From JBLMXQ01 sp050257855 (GTDB lineage: Bacteria > Acidobacteriota > Vicinamibacteria > Vicinamibacterales > CAVVIG01), in contig JBLMXQ010000107.1 in assembly GCA_050257855.1 (NCBI GenBank), forward strand, positions 1-13,596: DNA of 13,596 nt, read 5' to 3'. This document shows, piece by piece, positions 1 through 6,829 of the stretch. The notes under the pieces were generated by a model. That model was not told the origin of the DNA. It saw nothing but the letters and a program-made list of their open reading frames with translations, and made no database searches. A program made the position numbers and the translations under genes. The number at the start of each line of letters is the position of its first letter. Positions within the stretch are counted from its first letter, which is position 1.

Positions 1-53
1 GTGGCGGCGGCGAATCCGGGCTGGCGCCGCAGCAGACGACGGCCGTAGCGCAC
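1..53 (-). CDS. ABC-transporter permease of ADOP/MacB-FtsX type, N-terminal fragment (cut by window edge)
   Basis: Only the first 17 codons from a GTG at position 53 are inside the window. They read MRYGRRLLRRQPGFAAA, which closely resembles the DVRYxLRxLRRxPGF segment at the start of the permease domain in acidobacterial duplicated orphan permeases (MacB/FtsX-like integral membrane proteins). The resemblance continues upstream of this GTG in the same frame (RRVPLAGVAQD, about positions 54-86). That matches the linker which in full-length members follows a cytoplasmic prefix domain. No ATG, GTG or TTG occurs in frame between the GTG and a TGA at 135-137. Either translation starts at a poor internal GTG without a good ribosome site, or the prefix domain has been lost. 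Family assignment rests on a short motif; function and intactness cannot be judged here. Confidence 0.45.
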   Translation of the reverse strand, partial: MRYGRRLLRRQPGFAAA

Positions 54-150
54 GTCCTGCGCGACGCCCGCGAGCGGAACACGGCGAACGGTCGAGAGCA
101 GAGTCCCCGTGGCGCCCTCACGACAGCGCGGCGTTCAACTCGCTCCCCCG

Positions 151-181
151 TGATTCTTCATTCCCGATTCGGAATTCCCGC
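151..181 (-). repeat. Degenerate heptad repeat array A
   Basis: On the plus strand the trinucleotide TTC starts at 154, 161, 168 and 175, an exact 7-nt period. Read on the minus strand the units are approximately GGAATTC, CGAATCG, GGAATGA and AGAATCA. The same orientation and period recur at 5919-5954 and 6827-6856. It lies upstream of the minus-strand permease fragment and upstream of the plus-strand amine oxidase, in otherwise non-coding DNA. Confidence 0.5.
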
Positions 182-464
182 TCTTCACCGATTTCGGTAA
201 GCGGTTGAACGGATAGAACACGCATCAAGTCTCGAGCCGCCCGAGACGACAACAAACACCAGGGGCGTGTCGCGGCTACTGTATCGCCCGTTCTCGCCCC
301 GTGTCAGCCCCTCCCCTCACGACACCCGAGCCGACCGGCAGCGTCACGACGTGACCGGCACCAGGCCCTGGCCGAGGTTGACGGAGATAGGAAATCGGGG
401 CGCGAAAGCTTTCACCGCCTGCATCCGGTTGAAAGATTCCGGCGGCGGCCGTCCTCCTGGGAGT

Positions 465-469
465 GGAGG
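465..469 (+). promoter_or_regulatory. Ribosome binding site of the amine oxidase
   Basis: GGAGG is followed by a 6-nt spacer and the GTG at 476. This fixes a GTG start and keeps the twin-arginine N-terminus in the protein. Confidence 0.7.
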
Positions 470-475
470 TGTGCC

Positions 476-2053
476 GTGAAGCGACGGCTCTTTCTCGAAC
501 TGGTCGGCAGGGCGGGCGGTGCCGCCGCGGTGCACAGCGCGATGCGCGCGCTCGATCTGCAGGCGCCGGCCGACGCACCGCCGTTCGCGCCCGCGGGCCG
601 CGCCCCGGCAGGCGCGCGGGTGCTCGTGCTCGGTGCCGGCCTTGCCGGCCTGACCGCGGCCTACGAGCTGCAGAAGCTCGGTTACACGTGCGAGGTGCTC
701 GAAGCGCGGGGGCGGCCCGGCGGGCGCGCCTGTACCATCCGCCGCGGCGTCGTCAGCGAAGAAGTCCCGCCGACCGGCGGTCAGGTGTGCGCCTTCGACG
801 AGGGGCTCTACCTCAATCCCGGGCCTATGCGCATTCCCAACTCGCACTCGGTGACGCTCCACTACTGCCGCGAGCTGGACGTGCCGCTCGAGATGTTCAC
901 GACGCTGAACGAAGCGGCCTACGTGCACTCCGGGCGCGCGGCCGGCGGCGCGACCGCGAAGCTGCGGCTGCGCGAGCTGCGCACCGACTGGCGCGGCGCC
1001 ACGGCCGAGTTGCTGGCGAAGGCCGTCTCGCAGGACGCGCTCGACGCCGACCTGACCGGAGACGACAAGGCCAGGCTTCTCGACTGGTTGCGCGTCGACG
1101 GCGATCTCGATGGCGCCCTCCGCTACCGCGGCTCGGCGCGCCGCGGCTATCGCCAGCTCCCGGACGCCGGCGACGCACCCGGCCTCGTCGACGACCCGCT
1201 GACCCTCGCCGAGCTGCTGCGCACGACCTACTCCGGCGCCATCACGACGACCGAGCTGTGGTACCAGACGCCGATGTTCCAGCCGGTCGGCGGCATGGAC
1301 CGCCTGCCCCGCGCGCTCGCCGCCCGGGTGCGGAACGTGAAGCTCGGCGCCGAGATCCTCGCGATCGAGCAGCCCGCCGGGCGCGTTCGCGTCCGCTATC
1401 GCAATGGCGATGGCGTGCGCGAGACCGAAGCGCCGTACGCAATCTGCACGCTGCCGCTGCCGATCCTGTGCGGCCTCCCGGTCGACATGGCGCCCGAGAC
1501 GCGCGCCGCCATCGCCGACGTCCGTTACGCGTCCGTCGGCAAGATGGGCCTCCAGTTCAAGCGCCGCTTCTGGGAAGAGGACGAAGGGATCTACAGTGGT
1601 GTGACCTCCACCGATCTCGAGATCACGCAAATCGTCTATCCTTCGTGCGGCTACCACTCGCGCAAAGGCGTCCTCGTCGGCTACTACCAGAACTCGAAAA
1701 CGCAGCCTCAGTTCGCAATCGCGATGGGCCGTCGCTCGCCGGCCGATCGCCTCGCCGTGGCGCTCGAGCAGGGCGCGCGCATCCACCCACAGTACCCGCA
1801 CGAGTTCGAGACCGCGTTCTCGGTCGCCTGGGAGAACGTCAAGTACTCACGAGGCGGCTGGGCGATCTGGACGGACGAGACGCGCAAGGGCGCGGCCTAC
1901 CGAGCCCTGTGCCGGCCCGATCGCCGCCTCCACTTCGCCGGCGATCACGTCAGCTACACGACGTCGTGGATGCAGGGCGCCTTCCAGTCGGGGCGGGCGG
2001 CCGCGGCGGCCGTCCACGCCCGCGCCAGTCGAGACGCGCTGGTCGCCGGGTAG
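476..2053 (+). CDS. Tat-exported FAD-dependent amine oxidase / L-amino acid oxidase-like protein
   Basis: The protein has 525 residues and belongs to the flavin-containing monoamine oxidase family. Such enzymes oxidise a primary amine or L-amino acid to the imine, pass electrons from FAD to O2 and release H2O2 and ammonia. Residues 1-24 (MKRRLFLELVGR then an Ala/Gly-rich stretch) look like a twin-arginine export signal, so a periplasmic location is inferred. Residues 48-88 form the FAD Rossmann motif: VLVLGAGLAGLTAAYEL, an acidic residue (E76) at the end of the second strand, then RPGGRA. LNPGPMRIP and LHYCREL (about 113-133) are typical of the L-amino acid oxidase branch. The C-terminal FAD-binding segment has HFAGDH (486-491) and WMQGAFQSGRAA (498-509). 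The start is GTG with a good Shine-Dalgarno. The gene stands alone on the plus strand. Family is secure; the substrate cannot be read from sequence. Confidence 0.88.
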   Translation: MKRRLFLELVGRAGGAAAVHSAMRALDLQAPADAPPFAPAGRAPAGARVLVLGAGLAGLTAAYELQKLGYTCEVLEARGRPGGRACTIRRGVVSEEVPPTGGQVCAFDEGLYLNPGPMRIPNSHSVTLHYCRELDVPLEMFTTLNEAAYVHSGRAAGGATAKLRLRELRTDWRGATAELLAKAVSQDALDADLTGDDKARLLDWLRVDGDLDGALRYRGSARRGYRQLPDAGDAPGLVDDPLTLAELLRTTYSGAITTTELWYQTPMFQPVGGMDRLPRALAARVRNVKLGAEILAIEQPAGRVRVRYRNGDGVRETEAPYAICTLPLPILCGLPVDMAPETRAAIADVRYASVGKMGLQFKRRFWEEDEGIYSGVTSTDLEITQIVYPSCGYHSRKGVLVGYYQNSKTQPQFAIAMGRRSPADRLAVALEQGARIHPQYPHEFETAFSVAWENVKYSRGGWAIWTDETRKGAAYRALCRPDRRLHFAGDHVSYTTSWMQGAFQSGRAAAAAVHARASRDALVAG

Positions 2054-2099
2054 CGGCAGGCGCCTGCGGATGCCCGAGGGCGCTCTCACGCGCCCGCCG

Positions 2100-2318
2100 T
2101 CACGATCGCGACGCCGTTCGCCGCGGGGGAACGACGCGCGCCGATGCCGGCGCTGGACGCTGAAGCAGCCCGCCGCGGGGACCGTCCGTCTGGATGCGCC
2201 AGTATTCAATCGGCAAGCCTTCCACGCAGACAAACGTCCAGCCGAAGACCGCCGTGTAGAACGCGATAGCACGCTTCAGATCGGTTGCCTGAATTTCAAA
2301 ATACGAAGGCGTGTTCAT
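2100..2318 (-). pseudogene. Truncated VOC-family (glyoxalase/bleomycin-resistance-like) fragment
   Basis: The ORF opens with MNTPSYFEIQATDLKRAIAF, then YTAVFGW, and reads on to GPRGGLLQRPA around codon 56. This is the typical first babab module of small VOC proteins, with the first metal-ligand-type Glu in FEI at residue 8. Intact members are about 115-130 residues. Here similarity stops near residue 58 and the ORF closes at residue 72 with an unrelated Arg-rich tail. I looked in the other two minus-strand frames downstream and did not find the expected second module (a VEV strand and a PxGN-type loop). This looks like a 3'-deleted gene rather than a simple frameshift. There is no clear ribosome site before the ATG. 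It runs toward the end of the amine oxidase gene. Confidence 0.6.
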
Positions 2319-2399
2319 GATCGTGGTGCGAAACGAGCGCCACCTTCGCGCTCGCTTGCTCTAGCGCTGTCCGCGGCGAACATCCGCTGGACGTTCTCC

Positions 2400-2684
2400 C
2401 TACGCAGCCCACCCGGCCGGCAGGCCGGTAGAACACATCCAGCCCGCGTCATCACGCCATCCTGCAGCGACCAGGTCCTTCAATGACTGCGCTGCATCGC
2501 GTTCCGCTTCGCTGTGCCGCCTGTAGATGCGCTCATACAGTGCTTGACCGTTGAGCGTCACGCGCACCGCGAAGTGCGGCACGTCGGCGGCGGCGTCCAG
2601 TAGCACGTTGAGTTCGCAGGACACGTCGGCAACGCACCCGACGCGCCGCACCGTCCACAACGGCGTGAAGTCTACGGTTCTCAT
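2400..2684 (-). CDS. Small hypothetical protein (94 aa)
   Basis: I do not recognise the family. The reading frame has G/C-rich third positions like real genes in this DNA. The protein ends with a stretch, LYERIYRRHSEAERDAAQ followed by SLKDLVAAGW (about residues 49-76), of the kind seen in small cytosolic proteins with a strand followed by an amphipathic helix and a closing GW. No signal peptide or membrane segment is visible. Two Cys (17 and 23) lie near the N-terminus. No good Shine-Dalgarno precedes the ATG. It sits between the VOC fragment and an Amt remnant, so it may also be a survivor of a decayed region. Function is unknown. Confidence 0.45.
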   Translation of the reverse strand: MRTVDFTPLWTVRRVGCVADVSCELNVLLDAAADVPHFAVRVTLNGQALYERIYRRHSEAERDAAQSLKDLVAAGWRDDAGWMCSTGLPAGWAA

Positions 2685-3334
2685 AGATCCAAGCGGCGAC
2701 GGTTGCGCGTGCCGACACTCCAGTGCGCCAGCCGGCGTTCTCTGCCGTTTATGATCTGGAAGGGAGCCGAAGAAGATCCATTGTGCGCGCGGACGAGCAC
2801 GCCGTCAATCTATCCGACGAACCCAAAGCGGTACGAAAGAAAGAAACGCCTGCTCAACGTCAATGCCAGAGCAGTGGCAGACGTTCACGACGTCACCGTA
2901 CGATGACAGAATTTCGAACACGCCGTGTGTGGCGTGGATCTTCTTCGACGGCTGGCGCGGCTGGAAACCGTCGGCGATCGGCGCGTGCGTCTGCGCGGTG
3001 GTCGGCCCAGTGGCGATCACGCTGGCGGCCGGCCACCACACGTTCCTGGTCCACTACAGCGCGCGCGCCCTGGTGATTCCTGAAGACGGTGAAGCATCCC
3101 GTGCCCGGGATCGGCAGCGGTCCAACGGCCTTCGGGTTGCGCGTCCTCAGTTCGCTCCAGCAGAGCGCGCCGGTTTCGCCCCAAACACGCTGACGCCCTG
3201 TTGCGTCTTCGGCTTCCAGACGGCGAGGACGGCGTCGCCCCATCGGCCCGAACAGCCGCGTGTCGCCGCCGCCGACTGCGCTCACGATGGCCTTGTCGCG
3301 TCGATCGCTCAATAACGAATCGACCGCATGCCCA
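2685..3334. other. Gene-poor region with remnants
   Basis: Apart from the Amt scrap at about 2905-3072, no intact gene is supported. Several frames on both strands are open for 60-190 codons. Pieces of them (for example minus-strand 3040-2905 and about 3310-3060) have G/C-rich third positions, but these frames are interrupted or switch. No translation resembles a family I recognise. Positions 2690-2870 are visibly less GC-rich than the rest of the window. Confidence 0.5.
2905..3072 (+). pseudogene. Ammonium transporter (Amt family) remnant
   Basis: In the plus-strand frame through 2929-3033, the translation VAWIFFDGWRGWKPSAIGAC, CAVVGP and VAITLAAG follows the conserved core of bacterial Amt channels, usually close to W(M/I)FF(D)xxxGxKPSxxGxxxGAVxGLVAITPAAG. 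That segment is about 35 codons of a protein normally above 400. Positions normally occupied by Gly, Leu and Pro are Cys, Pro and Leu here (ACVCAVVGPVAITLAAG), and I cannot recognise the family before or after the segment in any frame. The surrounding frame happens to stay open from an ATG at 2863 to 3315, but only this middle piece is recognisable. I read it as a decayed internal fragment. If functional, the family would move ammonium/ammonia across the inner membrane. Confidence 0.55.
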
Positions 3335-5653
3335 TCACGTCGGCGGCAGGCGGACGTCGAACGTGGCCGACTTCGTCTGCTCCTGATTGCCGGCGACGTC
3401 GACGGAGCGGAACAAGACTGTGTGGCGACCGTTGCCAAGCGCGAACGCGGTTCCGTTCCTCCACGTGACTCCGCCGTCAAGGCTGTACGACGTCGACGCG
3501 ACGCCCGACACGTTGTCGCGCGCGGTGAGCGTCACCCGGAACGACACTGGACCGATGTTCGGCAGCGTCAGGTACTGGCCACTCGCCGTCGTCACCGGCG
3601 GGGTGGAGTCGATATCGACCTGTAGCGACTGCTCGACCTGCACGTTGCTCTCGACGTCCGTCGCCCGGTACAGGACCGTATGGATCCCGTCGGCGTACAG
3701 CGTCAACGTTCCCGATCGCCACGTCCGCCCGCCGTTCACGCTCCACTGCACCGTCGCGATGTCGGCCGGATCCAACGGATCGTCCGTTGCGGTGAACGTG
3801 ACGACGACCGGGCCGCCGATGTACCAGCCGTTCAGGCCCAGCGGTCCCGAGACCGATGCCGTCTCTGACGGCGGCGTCGCGTCGGGCGTGATGATCCTGA
3901 ACTGGCGCGCGGAGTAGAGGCGGGACTCGCCGCCTCCTTCACAGCCCCACATGTAGAACGCATACCCGGTCGTGCCCAGGTGCCCCGGCTCGTGCGCCGG
4001 CGACATGAACGTCGGGTACAAGCCCTTGAATCCGTTTCCGGTGCAGTTGACCGGGTCGAACTGGCTCCACGACCCGTCAATCTGGCGCGGCTGCGTCTGG
4101 CCGGTGATCGGCTGCGGCTCGCTCCACTGCGCCGGATCGGATGGGTCGTAGCTGGTCGCATAGAACCAGGACGCTCCGGGTCCGCAGCCCGCCTGCACGT
4201 CCTCCGGGCTGGATGGATTGCAGCTCAGGCCCCACTCGAGCGTCGTCCGGCTCGGGTCGCTCGGCGACGAGCAGACGAACGTCAGCAGGTACTGCTGCGT
4301 CGCTTCGACATAATTGATGCTTCCCATGTGACGCGTCTGGTGCCGGTCGGCGCAGTTTTCGTACGCGCCATCAGGAAGAATCGGTGTCTCCAGGCCACCC
4401 ACATCCGTCCGTCGGTCGGCGTCGTTCGCGGACAGCACGCTGCCGGCCTCCGTGAACCCTCCGGTCCCTCCGTCCGGCACGTACCACTTGCGGAAGTCGA
4501 GTCGCGCGTCTTCGGTGAGCGCCGCCTTGGCGAGCATGAGATCGGACTCCCGCTGGTCCGGAATCTGGTAGAGTCCCGCCACCTTGTCGTTCCAGCTGTA
4601 CCCGTGGATCACATAGAGGTCCGGCTGCGATCCGGGTTTGACATCGTCGACGAAGGCTGATGGCTCACCGTCGCCGATGTCGCCGTGTGTCTTCAGCTTC
4701 TGCGTGATCAGGCTGCCGAGCGAAACGTTCGGGCTCAGGATCGGATACCGGCCGTAATTGAACGGCGGCGTCGGGGCGTTCGGCCGGCCGCAATTACCTT
4801 CGCAGAGTTGAGTGCCGAACATCCCGTCGGGCGCCTTCGGCGTCGGCGTTGCCGTAAGGTGAAACGGCAGAATCTGCTGGTTCGGCGGATTCACGTACAG
4901 CGGCCAGTGGCGGCCGTAATCGGTGGACGTGGCCACGGCCGTGACGATGTAGGCATTGCCTGACGGATTGCTGCCGACCGGAATGCCCGCGCAGACGTTC
5001 GCGCCTTCGTAAATCATCAGGAGTCGCCCGGGCGTCGACGGATCCTTCACGATCGTGCCTGGCGCCGCGTAGCTCGAATCGAATGTCTTGTTGTGGTCGA
5101 TGCACGTTCCACCGACAACCGGCATGAGGACGACGCCCTCGTGACAGCCGGGCTGCTGCGCCCCGGCGCCCGAACATGGACCCGACGTGGGCTGCGGATA
5201 GATGCCATACCCATCCTGCTTCGCGAAAGCAAGCGTCCACCAGCCGGCGGCGTTCGGCCCCCTCCCGCCGGACAGGACGACCGCGCCGATGCCGTCGGAG
5301 AGTTTCGTGCCGCTCGCGACCCAGAACAAATAATCCGCGTTGGTACCGAGCGTCCCGGGCGAGAAGATCGTCTGCATCTCGTCCGAGGTCACACCGAGGC
5401 CGCCAAAGATATTGATCGGACAGCGGCCGCGCGGAACCGGTGAACGAGCTGCCCCCGGCTCGCATGTCGCGCCTCTCGGCGCGAGCACGAGTTTGTGCGT
5501 GTCATTGCCGGCCGCGTCGTTGACGGTGATCGCGAGGATCGGCGGCGGATACGTCTCGGCACGGAGCCGCGGGCTCACTGGACGGCGGCCGAACAGGATC
5601 GCGGCCGATGCTGCGGCCGCCACTATCACGACCGACAAACGTCGCGAGCGCAT
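3335..5653 (-). CDS. Exported beta-propeller-like protein with two C-terminal OmpL47/Ig-like repeats, function unknown
   Basis: The ATG at 5653 is chosen because GGAGGAGG lies 8 nt upstream; the frame is open to a GTG at 5674, but that GTG lies before the ribosome site. The product is 772 residues. Residues 1-33 are a signal peptide (RSRR, then a hydrophobic run, with cleavage probably near LRAE). Residues about 38-585 are rich in aromatic beta-strand motifs typical of a propeller and include an Asp-box-like S-T-D-Y-G-R-H-W at 243-250, as in sialidase/GH-like folds. Fourteen Cys fall in this part, suggesting disulfides. Residues about 591-682 and 683-772 are two related Ig-like units (VNGGRTWRSG / LDGGVTWRNG, then GIHTVLYRATD / GRHTVLFRSVD), matching the OmpL47-type repeat. 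It lies about 280 bp past tyrA on the same strand and is probably a separate unit. I infer an envelope or secreted role, perhaps carbohydrate binding or cleavage. I could not assign catalytic residues. Confidence 0.8.
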   Translation of the reverse strand: MRSRRLSVVIVAAAASAAILFGRRPVSPRLRAETYPPPILAITVNDAAGNDTHKLVLAPRGATCEPGAARSPVPRGRCPINIFGGLGVTSDEMQTIFSPGTLGTNADYLFWVASGTKLSDGIGAVVLSGGRGPNAAGWWTLAFAKQDGYGIYPQPTSGPCSGAGAQQPGCHEGVVLMPVVGGTCIDHNKTFDSSYAAPGTIVKDPSTPGRLLMIYEGANVCAGIPVGSNPSGNAYIVTAVATSTDYGRHWPLYVNPPNQQILPFHLTATPTPKAPDGMFGTQLCEGNCGRPNAPTPPFNYGRYPILSPNVSLGSLITQKLKTHGDIGDGEPSAFVDDVKPGSQPDLYVIHGYSWNDKVAGLYQIPDQRESDLMLAKAALTEDARLDFRKWYVPDGGTGGFTEAGSVLSANDADRRTDVGGLETPILPDGAYENCADRHQTRHMGSINYVEATQQYLLTFVCSSPSDPSRTTLEWGLSCNPSSPEDVQAGCGPGASWFYATSYDPSDPAQWSEPQPITGQTQPRQIDGSWSQFDPVNCTGNGFKGLYPTFMSPAHEPGHLGTTGYAFYMWGCEGGGESRLYSARQFRIITPDATPPSETASVSGPLGLNGWYIGGPVVVTFTATDDPLDPADIATVQWSVNGGRTWRSGTLTLYADGIHTVLYRATDVESNVQVEQSLQVDIDSTPPVTTASGQYLTLPNIGPVSFRVTLTARDNVSGVASTSYSLDGGVTWRNGTAFALGNGRHTVLFRSVDVAGNQEQTKSATFDVRLPPT

Positions 5654-5661
5654 GGCGCAGG

Positions 5662-5669
5662 CCTCCTCC
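5662..5669 (-). promoter_or_regulatory. Strong ribosome binding site of the exported propeller-like protein
   Basis: On the minus strand GGAGGAGG sits 8 nt before the ATG at 5653. An upstream in-frame GTG at 5674 would put this site inside the coding region, so the ATG is preferred. Confidence 0.75.
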
Positions 5670-5885
5670 GGCACAGTTTAGGGTTCGCGCCTCGCACGCC
5701 CTCATCAAAAGTCGATAAGCTACTCGCACGCAGCATCCGTCCCGAGTCTGATGGAAATTGCCTGGGGAAGGCATAGAGGGTGAGGAGAGCGTGGCCCACT
5801 TCTTCACGAACGCATCGTTAGGCAGCACGTCCGGCCAAGCCGTCGTCGGCGTGGATGGATCCGCGACACCGCGCTCTTGAGAGAT

Positions 5886-5917
5886 GCCGGTCACCGAGCA
5901 CCGGCCTCAGCGCCGGT
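5886..5917 (-). terminator. Alternating GC hairpins at the 3' end of the aro/trp operon
   Basis: Three 6-nt arms alternate: GCCGGT (5886-5891), ACCGGC (5900-5905) and GCCGGT (5912-5917). The middle arm can pair with either neighbour, giving loops of 8 or 6 nt. They begin 12 nt after the tyrA stop. On the plus strand the 5900-5917 hairpin is followed by TTTATT, so the classical intrinsic-terminator polarity points the other way; on the minus strand no U-run follows. It may be a 3' stability hairpin or an antisense/bidirectional terminator. Weak support. Confidence 0.35.
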
Positions 5918-5918
5918 T

Positions 5919-5954
5919 TATTCCAATTCCTACTTCCTGATTCCTGATTTCTCG
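5919..5954 (-). repeat. Degenerate heptad repeat array B (overlaps tyrA 3' end)
   Basis: On the plus strand TTCC or TTTC starts at 5921, 5927, 5934, 5941 and 5948, with spacings of 6, 7, 7 and 7. Read on the minus strand it is a run of GGAAT-like heptads that encodes the last tyrA residues (KSGIRK), contains its TAG stop and continues about 10 nt beyond. Confidence 0.55.
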
Positions 5955-6829
5955 AGTCGTTCCCGCCATCGTCCGGCGGCGTCGAACACCTCGTCCAGCT
6001 TCTCGCCCGACGCGAGGTGGTGCCGCAGGTCCTGCAGGACGGCTATCAGCGCGTCGAGCGCCGCACCGATCTCGTCGGCGTTGCTGGCCGCGATGTCGCG
6101 CCAGATGCCGGCGGGACTCGACGCGAGGCGGGTCGTGTCGGTCAGCCCGCGCCCGGCCAGCCCGAGCCCCGCCTCGCCCGCGACCTCGCCTACCACCTGC
6201 ATCAGCGCGCTGGCGGTCAGCTGTGGAAGGTGGCTGATCGCGGCGAGCACCCGGTCGTGCTCCGCCGCTCCGATCAGGTGCGGCTCGGCTCCAAGCGCGC
6301 GGACGAATGCCGACAGGCGCTCCAGCGCCGCACCCGTCGCGTCCCCCTCCGGCGTGAACAGCCATGGCCGGCCCTTGAACAGGTCCGGCCTCGCGTGCTC
6401 GAGCCCACCTCGGGCCGCGCCGGCCATCGGATGCCCCCCCACGAACGTGAACCGCGGCGGCAGGGACCGGGCGGCTTCGACCGTCGTCCGCTTGGTGCTC
6501 CCGGTGTCGGTCACCACCGCCGGCGTGCGGACGTACTCGTCGAGCCGAGCGAGCAGCCCGACGTTCTGCGAGACTGGCGCGGCGAGGATGACGAGATCGG
6601 CCTCCGCGAGCACGTACAGCTCGTCGGCGGCGACATCAATCGCGTACAGGCGCATCGCCGTCTCGAGCACGTCCTTGTCGTCGACGGCGATGACGAGGGA
6701 GGACGGCCAGATCTGCCGCGCCGCGAGCGCGATCGATCCACCGATCAGGCCGAGCCCGACGATGCCGATCTTCTCGAACACCGGAGGCGCGCCCTCGCCG
6801 GCGCGGCCAGGCTGAATGACCGGCAGCAT
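5930..6829 (-). CDS. tyrA: Prephenate dehydrogenase
   Basis: TyrA oxidatively decarboxylates prephenate to 4-hydroxyphenylpyruvate, the tyrosine precursor, with NAD(P)+ in the cytosol. From the ATG at 6829 it has 299 residues. The Rossmann motif is GLGLIGGS (25-32). The second strand ends in VDD (49-51), and an acid there favours NAD+ over NADP+. Then come DTGSTK (108-113), the active-site GGHPMAG (131-137, His133) and an ISHLPQ motif in the helical dimerisation domain. No room is left for a C-terminal ACT domain. The start is uncertain: a TTG at 6835, the ATG at 6829, or a GTG at 6781 that would give MFEKIGIVGLGLIGGS and fits the family best, with a GAGGG about 10 nt upstream. The gene starts within about 37 nt of the DAHP synthase stop. 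The last residues (KSGIRK) are encoded by heptad array B. Confidence 0.92.
   Translation of the reverse strand: MLPVIQPGRAGEGAPPVFEKIGIVGLGLIGGSIALAARQIWPSSLVIAVDDKDVLETAMRLYAIDVAADELYVLAEADLVILAAPVSQNVGLLARLDEYVRTPAVVTDTGSTKRTTVEAARSLPPRFTFVGGHPMAGAARGGLEHARPDLFKGRPWLFTPEGDATGAALERLSAFVRALGAEPHLIGAAEHDRVLAAISHLPQLTASALMQVVGEVAGEAGLGLAGRGLTDTTRLASSPAGIWRDIAASNADEIGAALDALIAVLQDLRHHLASGEKLDEVFDAAGRWRERLEKSGIRK

Larger units (their letters stand above)
54..475. other. Intergenic region between permease fragment and amine oxidase
   Basis: No gene can be supported here. It holds heptad array A (151-181), a perfect 6-bp inverted repeat GTCTCG/CGAGAC with a 7-nt loop (229-234 with 242-247), and a 10-bp palindrome GAAAGCTTTC (404-413). 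Either could be an operator or leader hairpin, but nothing shows use. Because the flanking genes diverge, both promoters should be here. I could not identify a convincing -35/-10 pair: TTGAAC near 204 and TTGACG near 378 have no good -10 at the right spacing. Confidence 0.5.

Noticed and set aside
344..1801. 485-codon minus-strand ORF opposite the amine oxidase
   Set aside because: Composition is Arg/Ala/Val-rich with no recognisable motif, while the plus strand encodes clear FAD-binding and C-terminal motifs with a good ribosome site.
2056..2067. Terminator for the amine oxidase (palindrome GCAGGCGCCTGC)
   Set aside because: It is a perfect palindrome with no loop and no following T-run, so it is not a credible intrinsic terminator.
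2319..2399. Integron attC site between two small minus-strand ORFs (imperfect hairpin 2369-2392)
   Set aside because: The hairpin GTCCGCGG/CCGC-T-GGAC exists, but no RYYYAAC or GTTRRRY core sites flank it, and no integrase is present.
3300..3324. Terminator of the exported protein gene (GTCGAT/ATCGAC inverted repeat)
   Set aside because: The stem is only 6 bp around a 13-nt loop, with no T-run on the minus strand.
2893..3480. 195-codon minus-strand ORF as a gene
   Set aside because: It overlaps the 3' end of the exported protein gene out of frame, has no family similarity that I recognise, and lies opposite the Amt remnant.
5502..5894. 130-codon minus-strand ORF upstream of the exported protein
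   Set aside because: No motif or good start is seen, and it runs out of frame into the exported protein gene.
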